Source of the DNA: Aliivibrio salmonicida LFI1238
GTDB taxonomy: Bacteria > Pseudomonadota > Gammaproteobacteria > Enterobacterales > Vibrionaceae
Assembly: GCF_000196495.1 (NCBI RefSeq)
Contig: NC_011312.1
Coordinates: 1,426,001 to 1,490,000, forward strand
DNA: 64,000 bases
Direction: 5' to 3'
Positions 54,667 to 63,919 of this stretch are shown here, in pieces (the first letter of the stretch is position 1; each line of letters opens with the position of its first letter). A model generated the notes under the pieces. The model did no database searches and was not told the origin of the DNA. It saw only the letters and a list, made by a program, of their open reading frames with translations. The translations under genes and the position numbers were made by a program.

Positions 54667-54678
54667 GCGTGCGGGGAA

Positions 54679-56168
54679 CTACACCTTGTCTTTTACATTC
54701 CAAGGTAAAAGTGAATCGATATCTGGCGATCCAACACATAAACGATCTAGACAATACCTAATATAATCGTAAGGGATTAATCCGTTTGCCTTTGCTGTTT
54801 CTACAATGCTGTAAAGCATTGCACTTGAATCTGCACCAGCCGTTGAACCCGAAAATAACCAGTTTTTCCGGCCGATAACAAACGGTTTAACCGCTCGCTC
54901 TGCTCGATTGTTATCAATAGATAACAATCCATCATCAATATAACGAACTAATTTATCCCATTGATTTAATGTATAGCTAATCGCCTCACCTAATTTTGTT
55001 TTAGGTGATACTCGACTAACTGCGCTATCAAGCCAATCACGGAGCTCTTTAAGTAAATCGCGGGCTTCTGTCTGCCTAGCAACATACTTGGCTTCAGGGG
55101 AAGCCTCTTTTAATAACGATTCGATCCGGTATAGCTTTTGGATTTTACTCAATACCCAATCTGCACTCCCTGTTTTCCCTTTTACTTGAACACGTTGAGC
55201 CTCAATAAATCGTCGACGTGCGTGTGCCCAACAGCCAACTAACATCGCTTCAGTTTGTTCATAACCTTGGTAACCATCGGTATGTAAATACCCGTTATAA
55301 CCTTTTAAAAAGTTAACTGGATGGTAGCCATGCCTGCTAGATTGATAATCATAAAGTACAATTCCAGGCAAAACACCAGAGCCTGGAGAATCATAGCCAG
55401 AGCAGTAGACCCACATATAACATTTTGCTTTTTCAACATCCAACACATTTACCGTTGTTTCATCACAATGCAGAGTGGGTTGTTCAAGCAAAATACGATG
55501 TAACTCGTTATTAAGAGGGGTAAATAGTACCGAGCATTTTATTAACCAATCCGCCATCGTTCGCCGTCCAATAATGATACCCCATTGCTGAAATAACGTT
55601 TCTTGACGATAAAGTGGAAGACTGTATTGAAATTTAGCCGTAATAATTTGAGCAAGTAAACTTGCGGTCGCAATCCCTTTAGGGATTGGTGACGCTGGCA
55701 TTGGGGCTTGTTTAATGTCTACTGAAGTATTGTTTTTTTCACAATTTCGGCAAGCATATTTAGGACGAACATGTTGAATAACTTCCACTTTAGCTGGTAC
55801 AAATTCCAACTTTTCACTGATGTCTTTACCCATCGCATGCATCTCTAGACCGCAACACTTACAAGTTTTATCTTTTATGTCGTGGATATAATAACAGTAC
55901 GCGGTAAGTCTTCAGGTAAGCGTTGGCGTTTTGGCTTTTGACGAGTGTAGGTAATCGTTTGTGTGTCATCATTTTCAATGATGATTTCTTCTTCTGTTTC
56001 ATTGAATAAATCAAATTGAGTCGAGTCAGATTCACTGCTTTTACCAAAGCGCTGATGTTGAGCCAGCCGAAATTGCTCTAGAAGACGGTTATATTTATTT
56101 TCAAGCTGAAGCACAAGTGCTTTCAGCTCGTCAATGGTATCAGGAAGTGGTTTTATTTTATCAGTCAT
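54679..56168 (-). pseudogene. tnpC: IS66 TnpC transposase, frameshifted by a 2-base insertion
   Basis: Translation from ATG 56168 (MTDKIKPLPDTIDELKAL) runs 97 residues and ends in VIISTT at 55875. Compared with copy A, two extra bases (AT) are present near 55890: GTTATTATATCC instead of GTTATTATCC. The remaining 400 or so codons, including the CXXC zinc region and the full DDE domain (LHCDETTVNV, then NNRAERAVKPF), continue in another frame to 54679. The lesion differs from that of copy A. An internal ATG could start a 387-residue fragment lacking the N-terminal part, which is unlikely to be active. Confidence 0.93.
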
Positions 56169-56239
56169 GTAGATGACTATATAACGATAATACAGGTAAT
56201 CAATCGGTTGCCTCCTATTCTTGACTGAGAATCAACTAT

Positions 56240-56587
56240 TTAAAGGGTTGTTTGATAATGTACCGGTTGATGTCCTAAGATATCAAAACCTTGTAATAGC
56301 AGTGTCAGTTGCTGCTCTGATAATGCTAACGTATCGTTATTTATATTTCGTGGCCATTTGAAGCGGTCTTCATCTAATCGCTTGTACCATAAAGCGAATC
56401 CTGTTTTATCCCAATACAATATTTTGAGTTTATCACGAGGCTTATTGCAAAATATAAATAGAGCATCACTAAACGGTGATAGTTGCATTTCTTGCTCAAC
56501 AATCACGACAAGGCCATTAATGGCCTTGCGAAAATCGACAAAATCACGATGAAGATAAATGGTGGAAACATCAGTAAATACATTCAT
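56240..56587 (-). CDS. tnpB: IS66 TnpB accessory protein
   Basis: This complete 115-residue IS66 Orf2 protein starts MNVFTDVSTIYLHRDFVDFR and contains the family core GLVVIVEQEM, then LFIFCNKPRDKLKILYWD. Its start overlaps the tnpA stop (ATGA), the usual IS66 arrangement. It is needed with TnpA and TnpC for transposition. It is intact, whereas tnpC downstream is broken. Confidence 0.94.
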   Translation of the reverse strand: MNVFTDVSTIYLHRDFVDFRKAINGLVVIVEQEMQLSPFSDALFIFCNKPRDKLKILYWDKTGFALWYKRLDEDRFKWPRNINNDTLALSEQQLTLLLQGFDILGHQPVHYQTTL

Positions 56588-56898
56588 GATTGATACCCTT
56601 TTAATAAGAGTCCTATCCAGTGAGGTTCAGTATTAGCTGGCAATGTTAATCGCAATTTTCCGATAGAAAGTTGAATATCTGGTAATTGTGGAGTGGCGAT
56701 GATAGTTGATGTTAACGCTTCTACTTTCAAGAAAGTAGAAGCGTTAATCTTTTGTTTCCATCGTGCTTTACGTGCACTAAATGTCTTTGGCAGAATATTA
56801 TGGTTACGACAAAATTCAGCGGCACTAAGCTTGCTAGATTGCTGAGATTCAAATAGAGCGTGCCATTGCTCTGGTGTTCTCTTTTTATCTTTTTGCAT
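56584..56898 (-). CDS. tnpA: IS66 TnpA accessory protein
   Basis: This 104-residue IS66 Orf1 protein contains a helix-turn-helix-like N-terminal half (RTPEQWHALFESQQSSKLS, AAEFCRNHNI, then SARKARWKQ) typical of the family, and may bind the element's ends. It is intact and overlaps tnpB by 4 bases. The upstream 80 bases hold the element's promoter and terminal repeat. Confidence 0.93.
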   Translation of the reverse strand: MQKDKKRTPEQWHALFESQQSSKLSAAEFCRNHNILPKTFSARKARWKQKINASTFLKVEALTSTIIATPQLPDIQLSIGKLRLTLPANTEPHWIGLLLKGYQS

Positions 56899-56980
56899 AA
56901 TTACGTTCTCGTTAAATGAAAGATCGTAAGATACGCATAATGAATTTTATTTGTTAGGTGTAGTTCCCCGCACGCTTACC

Positions 56981-59638
56981 TTATTTATTGTCTTTGTTTA
57001 GTTTTCGACGCAGATAGCCAAAACCAAAGAGTGAAGATAAAGCAAGTAGGTTGAGTGAGCCTGCATATTCAAGAGAAATAACAACAGGATCGTGGTCAGA
57101 AGCCGAATACATATCGTTGTATTTTGCCATGTCGCCAGTGTACTTTGAGCTGTATTCAAACAAGTTACTTTCTGTGGCATTAATGTGCCAATCTTCAATT
57201 TGAGTGACTCGTTTTGCAAGAGATTCATTAGCGAGTGCGTGATCAAGATTACCTAATTCCCCTGAGTAGGTATAAGAGAAGGTTTCTGTGCTGTGCAACA
57301 AGGTATTTAGATTAAGGTATCCGTACCCTTTTTTGATTTGGCTGCCTGTTTCTTCATAAGGGATAGGGTTACCGGCGGTATCGTTTCCAAGAGTGGTATA
57401 AGACGCCGTAAAGATGTCGCGATCGTATTTATCAGGGCTGTAATCTGTCAGCGTAAGTAATGGGTCTTCCATACCATACGCATTCATGTCACCTAAGATC
57501 AGAATATCGCCTTCAACTGTACTTAATTCATCACCAATGGCTTTTACTGCTGAGACTCTAAAGCGATTACAATTGCCTTGTAAGTCAGGCGCTTCTGAGT
57601 CTTCATTGAAGTTCTGCCATTGTTCAATACACTCTGATCCTTTTGATTTTAAGTGATTAACGACAACGGTTAGCGGCTCTTTGGCTTCTTTTACAATAAA
57701 CTCTTGAACCAAGCTGTGGCGTTGATATTTATCATACGCAGGGTTTGATTCAATAGTGCCGTTGTTATCTCGAGTGACGGTGTTTGCCGTGACGTGTTGC
57801 TCCGGTGTTTTTATTACGCGTGCATCACCTTCTAATCTTACTTTGTCAGGACGATACAACAGGGCGACCATAATGGCGTCAGAGCCTAAATACTCACCTT
57901 GGTATTTATCCGCAGCGTCTATCTCAACGTATTTATAGTGATCTTCTTTGTCTTCAAATTGTGCATTTAACACGGCAGTGAGATCATGAATGGCACTGTT
58001 TTCACCAAAGCCATTATTTTCAATTTCCATCAAACCAATAATGTCAGCATCAATGGCGGTTAAGGCCGATAGAATTTTTGCTTGTTGAATTGCAAACTCA
58101 TCAGCTGTTGTTGCGCCACGGTTTTGACCTGTTGGGTTTGCATCACCGTTTATAGAAACAGAGGTGAAGTAGTTTAAAACGTTAAAACTGGTAATAGTTA
58201 AATCTTCATCATCAATACTTGGTTTGTCAGTACGTTCTACATTGAAGAGCGTAGAACCATCGGTATTTAAGGCTTTAGTAATGATGTTTTCTTGTGTGAT
58301 GGTATTACTTGCAACCAAGCGATATTGACCGTAAGAATAAGCAACCACTCCTTCTAGTCCTTCAATTCTAGCACCAAGACGAAGGTAAGAATCGGCACTG
58401 CCATCTTGGTCGATATCAGAGGCAAACTCTGGGAAGTAAGGCACTTTTCCGTTTGCGGCTTTGTTGTCTGATTCTATGGTGATTTGACGCTTAGCATTCT
58501 CTTTTGCTAGCTGAATGGCCTCTGTACTTTCTGCTGCAAATAACTGAGTTGGTTTATACAGTGGTGCACCATGAGACAACACCATATTGTTGCGTTTACT
58601 GTCGTAATCAAAACTGAAATTACGCGTAATTCGTAAATCGGAATGAGAGGTTAATTTAACGTGCATGCCTTCGTGACGCTCTAATGCATCTGCTAATGTT
58701 TCATTCTCATTGATGACCAGTTCAGTGACATCAACAGGAGATTGTGAACCTTGAACAACGACGTTATTGGTGTCTGGTTTTAATTGTGTTTGGCTATAAT
58801 ATTCTTGAACTTTTGCTTTAACACAGACTAATGCCCCTGGTTGGATCTCTTGGGAAGGGGCGCTGCCAGTACTGACGAAAATACCTTCAGAGCTGTTTGG
58901 ATCATTGTCATTATTTAGGCCTTGCAGGTAAAAGCCTTTTAACAAGCTGTCGCCCCGAGCAGTCACAATGCCTTGAACAAAATACTCGTCGTCTGAAATA
59001 AAGCCACTCGTGATTAACGGCGATTTATTTCCCGTACCTTGAATCTCATTAATCTCTGTAAAAGTAGGGGTCGTGCCTGAATCGGTTTCACAAGCAAAAG
59101 GGAGAGGAGGAGTAATGCCTTCTTGGTAAGTACCAAGGCCATCAATATTGTCTTTTGGTAACTCAAGCCACATCGTTGGATCAAATGTTGTACTTGGACT
59201 TAATGTTGAGCGGACAAAGCTCTTATCTTTGCCCCAATCTACGTCGCCATCGACCCCAATACGGTCGTGTTCTATCCCATCTTTAAACAGCATGTAAGTG
59301 TCATCGCCGTTATGATTTACGATGCTTTCAATATTATTGGTTACGGCTTTGATCGCATCAGAGGCTCGACTGTTTGAGATGACATAAACGCTCTTTGCAT
59401 CAAGCGTAATGGCAGAAAGATCAAGATCCTTTTGCCATTCGTTTAAACCATTGTATTTTGATTTAAGAACATACCCCGCGAGAGAAACTGAACTGTCTCC
59501 TGTATTACTGATTTCTAACGATTTATTGTAACTTCCACCTTCTACGTATTGAGATATAATCACATCCGCGTAAGCGCTGCCTGAGAGTGCTAAGCCAACA
59601 GCTGCTGCAAGTGTTGTTTTTAATTGGGTTGTTTTCAT
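56981..59638 (-). CDS. xds: Exported Xds/ExeM-type nuclease
   Basis: Xds-type enzymes of vibrios are extracellular nucleases that degrade DNA for phosphate use, biofilm turnover and escape from neutrophil traps. From ATG 59638 the protein is 885 residues, with a signal peptide ending SAYAD, a lamin-tail domain (about 20-130, IISQYVEGGSYNKSLEI), a middle OB-like region, and a C-terminal endonuclease/exonuclease/phosphatase domain (about 475-855) with GLMEIENNG, ILGDMNAYG and SASDHDPVVI. The end is a GlyGly-CTERM-like anchor: hydrophobic LNLLALSSLFGFGYL then RRKLNKDNK. Its stop lies 2 bases beyond IS66 copy B, so the gene is complete. Confidence 0.9.
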   Translation of the reverse strand: MKTTQLKTTLAAAVGLALSGSAYADVIISQYVEGGSYNKSLEISNTGDSSVSLAGYVLKSKYNGLNEWQKDLDLSAITLDAKSVYVISNSRASDAIKAVTNNIESIVNHNGDDTYMLFKDGIEHDRIGVDGDVDWGKDKSFVRSTLSPSTTFDPTMWLELPKDNIDGLGTYQEGITPPLPFACETDSGTTPTFTEINEIQGTGNKSPLITSGFISDDEYFVQGIVTARGDSLLKGFYLQGLNNDNDPNSSEGIFVSTGSAPSQEIQPGALVCVKAKVQEYYSQTQLKPDTNNVVVQGSQSPVDVTELVINENETLADALERHEGMHVKLTSHSDLRITRNFSFDYDSKRNNMVLSHGAPLYKPTQLFAAESTEAIQLAKENAKRQITIESDNKAANGKVPYFPEFASDIDQDGSADSYLRLGARIEGLEGVVAYSYGQYRLVASNTITQENIITKALNTDGSTLFNVERTDKPSIDDEDLTITSFNVLNYFTSVSINGDANPTGQNRGATTADEFAIQQAKILSALTAIDADIIGLMEIENNGFGENSAIHDLTAVLNAQFEDKEDHYKYVEIDAADKYQGEYLGSDAIMVALLYRPDKVRLEGDARVIKTPEQHVTANTVTRDNNGTIESNPAYDKYQRHSLVQEFIVKEAKEPLTVVVNHLKSKGSECIEQWQNFNEDSEAPDLQGNCNRFRVSAVKAIGDELSTVEGDILILGDMNAYGMEDPLLTLTDYSPDKYDRDIFTASYTTLGNDTAGNPIPYEETGSQIKKGYGYLNLNTLLHSTETFSYTYSGELGNLDHALANESLAKRVTQIEDWHINATESNLFEYSSKYTGDMAKYNDMYSASDHDPVVISLEYAGSLNLLALSSLFGFGYLRRKLNKDNK

Positions 59639-59888
59639 TTCACTGCTTTCCATAGTCACGTTATATGAATGATTCACTGTTATTTGTTTTTTCTATCGAT
59701 TAAACTTCTCATATTGATATGTCACATTCATTTCTTTTACATGAATAGTGAGATCTTAGACGATGTGGAGAGGCGTAAATTTGGCAGAGGTCAATTTACT
59801 AACAGGAATCGTTATAGTGAGTACTTGAACAGTTGAGCTCTAATGTAGAGGTTGTGCAAAAGTAATCATGCCAGAAAATTGGTAGTTA
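59639..59888. other. Upstream region of the Xds gene up to IS982 copy 3
   Basis: About 250 bases of AT-rich DNA must hold the nuclease promoter. I see no gene or clear operator. IS982 copy 3 begins at 59889 and may have moved upstream control sites away. Confidence 0.4.
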
Positions 59889-60889
59889 ACCTGAATTCTG
59901 GATAAAACATGCTTTAAGCGAGGATTAGTTCAAATTCACATTCTGATAGCTTAATTCGTGGCTTTTGTTTTTTTAAACAATAAGCCACAACGCCTGAAAT
60001 TACATTTAGCATGAAACCAGTCACGCTACGATGACGGCTATGTTCAATTTGAGAGATATTCTTCAATTGGTCATTTATCGTTTCGATAATGTATCTCTTT
60101 GATAACATAGCCTTATCAAAAGCACTTATCTCTTTTGCTTTCATGTTTTTTCGCGAGGTAGTCACTAAATCGACATCAGAGTTCTTTAAGCTCTCACTCA
60201 ACTTTTTACCTATGTACCCTTTATCAGCGTACAATTTCCCCGAGAGTTCTTTGCATAAATCAGGTACAGGAGTCCTATCATTTACATTGCCAGCTGTGAT
60301 TTTCAGCGAAATAATTTCTCCAAGATGGTTAATCAATAAATGAAGTTTGAAGCCGAAAAACCATCCCATGGTACCTTTTCCTCTTTTCGCAACACCATCA
60401 AAGACTTTATGGCGAGGAATTCGAATGTTATGGCATACTTTAAGACTCGTGGAGTCAACAAAAGCAATGCCAGTCGGCTTACCTTTGATAGATTGAAAAT
60501 AGGCACACATTGGGGCGATTAGGCTAGGCATTTTGCTCACAAATCGAGTGTAGCTAAGTAAATTTGGAAAGTATCCTTTCCAATATTGATGAACTAACCC
60601 GATATAGAAGTTCTTGAAATCTCTATGATTTGATTGATGAAAAGCGATGACAATAGTCATACATTCACTAGTAGACATTACTGACTGACGTTTTCTTTTT
60701 CTCTCACTAGCCTCAACAAGGTATTTTTCCCATTGAGATAAGAATTGATAACAAAAATCATCGACATCACAAAATATATCAACTAATTTATTCATCTTGC
60801 CCACCTTTTAAAATACGTTCAAATAATTCTTGGTCGAAAGATCTGATCGTTAGGTGGGCAATTAGTTCAGCCTTATCCAGAATTCAGGT
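59889..60889 (-). mobile_element. IS982-family insertion sequence, copy 3
   Basis: This is the same 1001-base element as copies 1 and 2, flanked by TAGTTA on both sides (59883-59888 and 60890-60895). It separates the divergent nuclease and ligase genes. Confidence 0.95.
59914..60795 (-). CDS. IS982-family transposase
   Basis: The predicted 293-residue protein is identical to copies 1 and 2, again from the SD-preceded ATG (60795). It is intact and directed towards the nuclease gene promoter region. Confidence 0.95.
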   Translation of the reverse strand: MNKLVDIFCDVDDFCYQFLSQWEKYLVEASERKRKRQSVMSTSECMTIVIAFHQSNHRDFKNFYIGLVHQYWKGYFPNLLSYTRFVSKMPSLIAPMCAYFQSIKGKPTGIAFVDSTSLKVCHNIRIPRHKVFDGVAKRGKGTMGWFFGFKLHLLINHLGEIISLKITAGNVNDRTPVPDLCKELSGKLYADKGYIGKKLSESLKNSDVDLVTTSRKNMKAKEISAFDKAMLSKRYIIETINDQLKNISQIEHSRHRSVTGFMLNVISGVVAYCLKKQKPRIKLSECEFELILA

Positions 60890-61014
60890 TAGTTACATTG
60901 AATGTAGATATAGCTCGAAATTGCGTAATAGAAGTGACTGAATTAGGGATAAATCGTTGTTCAACATGCAATGATAGAAAACATCAATATTAAAAACCAT
61001 TAAGCTAGGTATCT

Positions 61015-61869
61015 ATGAAAGTATCAACATTATCGACACTCATTGGCATCGGATTGTTCTCTGCTCCCATGCTTGCTTTTGATAAATCTAATACAGTCCC
61101 TGTTTCTGTATTGTTGGCAACAAGCTATGAAGAAGGGATAGAGGTTGATAAATATTGGGTCAGTGAAAAGCTCGATGGAATAAGAGCGTATTGGACGGGG
61201 TCAGAGTTACTTACTCGTAAAGGTCATAAAATCATGGCACCCGATTGGTTTATTGCGCCGCTTCCTAAGCACGCGATTGATGGTGAATTATGGGCCGGAC
61301 GTGGTGGTTTTCAGCAAGTAGCGAGTACCGTATTAGATAGCCAACCTGATGATGAGTTATGGGCCGAAATTACGTTCATGATGTTTGATATTCCTCATTC
61401 TATTGGTATGTTTCCTCAGCGTTATTCTGACTTATCATTATTGGTGCAAGGCCTAGCAACTCCCCACCTTAAATTAGTAGAACACCACCCAATTAGCAGT
61501 GAAGATGATTTACTCAAATCCCTTGAAGAGATGGCAGTGAATAAAGGCGAAGGCTTAATGCTAAGAAAACTCGATTCTATTTATCGAGCGGGCAGAAGTG
61601 ATGATCTGATCAAGTTAAAAAAACACTATGATGATGAAGCGATTATTGTGGGTTATACCGATGGAAAAGGTAAATTTGAAGGGATGGTCGGGGCGTTAAT
61701 ATTGCAAATGCCAAATGGACAAGAGTTTAAGATTGGCAGTGGATTAAGCAATGAAGTGCGAGAAAACCCACCAATATTAGGGCAGCAAGTGACTTATCGT
61801 TATAATGGCTTTACGGACAGTGGTATTCCTAAGTTTGCGCGATATATTGCGGTTCGTGAAAAATATTAA
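61015..61869 (+). CDS. Exported minimal ATP-dependent DNA ligase (Lig E type)
   Basis: This 284-residue ligase has a signal peptide (LIGIGLFSAPMLAFD) and the compact two-domain form of Lig E. The nucleotide-binding lysine is Lys52 in SEKLDGIRAYW. Other ligase motifs are LLTRKGHKI (motif Ib/III region), AIDGELWAG, the EGLMLRK motif IV and LIKLKKHYDDE motif V. An OB domain follows with no insertions. Lig E proteins are periplasmic and are discussed in relation to DNA uptake or extracellular DNA; vibrio and Aliivibrio examples are known. It lies divergent from the Xds-type nuclease with IS982 between. It is complete. Confidence 0.92.
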   Translation: MKVSTLSTLIGIGLFSAPMLAFDKSNTVPVSVLLATSYEEGIEVDKYWVSEKLDGIRAYWTGSELLTRKGHKIMAPDWFIAPLPKHAIDGELWAGRGGFQQVASTVLDSQPDDELWAEITFMMFDIPHSIGMFPQRYSDLSLLVQGLATPHLKLVEHHPISSEDDLLKSLEEMAVNKGEGLMLRKLDSIYRAGRSDDLIKLKKHYDDEAIIVGYTDGKGKFEGMVGALILQMPNGQEFKIGSGLSNEVRENPPILGQQVTYRYNGFTDSGIPKFARYIAVREKY

Positions 61870-61902
61870 TAGAGTTTCTACATGGATAGAAACTCTATTT
61901 TT
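61870..61902. terminator. Bidirectional terminator between the ligase gene and rbsR
   Basis: AGAGTTTCTA and TAGAAACTCT form a 10-base perfect stem with a 6-base loop and T/A tracts on both sides. Confidence 0.9.
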
Positions 61903-61924
61903 TAATGTAGCTAGCGGCTTGATA

Positions 61925-62926
61925 TTAAATCGTTTTAACACTGTCACGAATCATTAATGTCGGTTCCAGTTGAATGACACGATTAGTATCAGACTTAGTG
62001 GCAATCTTTTCTAACAATGAATCAACGGCTTGTTGGCCTAAACGATGCTTTGGCTGATGAATTGTGGTTAACGATGGTGTGATGTATTTCGCCATATTAA
62101 TATCATCGTAACCAACCACTGAAATATCATTAGGCACCGAAATCCCTTTTTTACTCGCGCAATTAATCATGCCCATTGCCATCATGTCATTACACACAAA
62201 GAGTGCGGTTGGTAATGCCCCTCTTGCATGAAGAGCGTTAAATGCACTTTCACCGCCTTCACATTCAAAATTTCCTGAGGCGATCCAGTTTTTATTGATG
62301 GTTAATCCTGATTCTTCCATTGCTTGTACAAAGCCACTTAAACGCTGTTGCGCTTGCAGTTTATTCAATGGACCCGTTAAACAGCCAATGTCTGTGTGTC
62401 CTTGTTCTATTAAGTGTTTTGTCGCTAAATAACCGCCGTGATGAGAATTGTCTTGAATTTTATCGCTTGGAAAATCAATCAAGCCCCAATCCATCACCAC
62501 CGTAGGAACGGCTTGATAACGAGAAAACAACTCAAGTACTTGATGCTCTATTTCGGTACACATTAGAAGCAAACCATCAACGCGCTTTTGAAGTAGGGTA
62601 TCTAAGCTTGAATGAACACGTTCGGCATCGCCTTCGGTATTACATAAAATAAGGTTATAACCTTTCTCATAACAACGACGTTCTACGCCTTTTACCACCT
62701 CCCCAAAAAAAGGATTGGTTGATGTCGTCACGAGCATACCAAAGGTTTTCGTGTGATTTACTTTTAAGCTGCGAGCTAATGCGGATGGGGCATAGTTGAG
62801 TTCTTTAACCGCAAATGCGACGCGATCTGAAATGTCTTCACTCACAAAACGCGTTTTATTCAATACATGGCTGACAGTAGAGGTTGAAACGCCGGCATGT
62901 TTGGCTACATCTTTGATCGTTGCCAT
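61925..62926 (-). CDS. rbsR: LacI-family ribose repressor RbsR
   Basis: RbsR represses the ribose operon in the absence of ribose. From ATG 62926 it is 333 residues (E. coli 330), starting MATIKDVAKHAGVSTSTVSH, the LacI-type helix-turn-helix, with the hinge helix around NYAPSALARSLK. A periplasmic-binding-like ligand domain follows. The open frame upstream of 62926 does not fit the family. It follows rbsK by 75 bases in the same direction, as in rbsDACBKR operons. It is intact. Confidence 0.92.
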   Translation of the reverse strand: MATIKDVAKHAGVSTSTVSHVLNKTRFVSEDISDRVAFAVKELNYAPSALARSLKVNHTKTFGMLVTTSTNPFFGEVVKGVERRCYEKGYNLILCNTEGDAERVHSSLDTLLQKRVDGLLLMCTEIEHQVLELFSRYQAVPTVVMDWGLIDFPSDKIQDNSHHGGYLATKHLIEQGHTDIGCLTGPLNKLQAQQRLSGFVQAMEESGLTINKNWIASGNFECEGGESAFNALHARGALPTALFVCNDMMAMGMINCASKKGISVPNDISVVGYDDINMAKYITPSLTTIHQPKHRLGQQAVDSLLEKIATKSDTNRVIQLEPTLMIRDSVKTI

Positions 62927-63001
62927 AAAATCCAATCCTTTGTTTGTGTCTTTGACTGCGTTATGAATGGCAGTCAAAGGCACTGAAATAGAGAGTAATG
63001 C

Positions 63002-63919
63002 TCAATGCTCTAATAGAAAACGCTCTACTTCGGTGATAGAAGGAATAGAGGTTTGAGCACCCATTCGTGTTACTGAAATTGCCGCTGCCGCGTGAGCGAA
63101 TTTAATCGCATCATCCAATTTACGACCAGACTGTAGGCCAGTTAAAAATGCACCATTGAAGGTATCGCCTGCGCCTGTGGTGTCGGTAGCTTGTACTCTA
63201 AAGCCTTCCACTTGACGGCCTTTGCCATTTTTACTGATCCACACACCTTTGCTACCTAGGGTGATCATCACGGTTTCAATGCCTTTTGCATGAAGCGCAT
63301 CTGCTGCGCGTTGTGCGCTTGCCATATCCGTTACTTCAATGCCTGTTAATAATTCGGCTTCAGTTTCATTTGGCGTAATCATATCAACAAGTTGTAATAA
63401 GTCATCACTTAATTGCTGAGCAGGGGCTGGGTTTAATACGACTTTCGTTCCGGCCGCTTTTGCAATTTGTGCTGCTTTTTCGATGGTTTCAATAGGGGTT
63501 TCAAGTTGCATTAATAAGGTATCAGCCGCTTCAATTAAACCATGATGAGGTGCAATGCGTTCTGCGGTTAAACGTGCGTTTGCTTCTGCTGAAATACAAA
63601 TGCTGTTTTCGCCCGTTGCTGCGACTTGGATCATCGCGATACCTGTTGGGGTGTTCTCTTCGATCATTACCGCTTCGGTATTAATGCCATCAAACTTGAA
63701 TGCTTCAATCATTTGTTGACCAAAATTGTCATCACCAACACTGGCAATAAAAGCAACATCTGCGCCTAATCGCGCGGCAGCAACCGCTTGGTTTGCGCCT
63801 TTACCACCAGGAATAACGGAATAGCTGTGACCGTGTAACGTCTCGCCCGGACGAGGGAAAGAAGCCACTTGTAGAACGTGATCTGCATTTACGCTACCTA
63901 AAACAACTAATTTATTCAT
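63002..63919 (-). CDS. rbsK: Ribokinase
   Basis: RbsK phosphorylates ribose at O5 in the cytoplasm. The 305-residue PfkB-family protein has the N-terminal GGKGANQAVAAARLG motif and the C-terminal TTGAGDTFNGAFL motif with the catalytic Asp. Length matches E. coli (309). Upstream ribose-transport genes should lie past base 64000. The remaining 81 bases (63920-64000) show no recognisable coding end, so the distance to the next gene exceeds 80 bases. Confidence 0.95.
   Translation of the reverse strand: MNKLVVLGSVNADHVLQVASFPRPGETLHGHSYSVIPGGKGANQAVAAARLGADVAFIASVGDDNFGQQMIEAFKFDGINTEAVMIEENTPTGIAMIQVAATGENSICISAEANARLTAERIAPHHGLIEAADTLLMQLETPIETIEKAAQIAKAAGTKVVLNPAPAQQLSDDLLQLVDMITPNETEAELLTGIEVTDMASAQRAADALHAKGIETVMITLGSKGVWISKNGKGRQVEGFRVQATDTTGAGDTFNGAFLTGLQSGRKLDDAIKFAHAAAAISVTRMGAQTSIPSITEVERFLLEH

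Larger units (their letters stand above)
54663..56979 (-). mobile_element. IS66-family insertion sequence, copy B (complete length)
   Basis: The element is 2317 bases with terminal inverted repeats GTAAGCGTGCGGGGAACTAC at 54663 and its complement ending at 56979, and genes tnpA, tnpB and tnpC read leftwards. IS66 elements normally make an 8-base target duplication. The flanks here are GAAAAAGT (left) and CTTATTTA (right), which differ, so one side has been rearranged or deleted after insertion. It joins a T6SS effector to an unrelated nuclease gene. Confidence 0.93.

Noticed and set aside
1..56979. Inversion between the two oppositely oriented IS66 copies as explanation for the missing duplication
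   Set aside because: It predicts that the reverse complement of 1760-1767 equals 56980-56987. TTTTATTG and CTTATTTA do not match.
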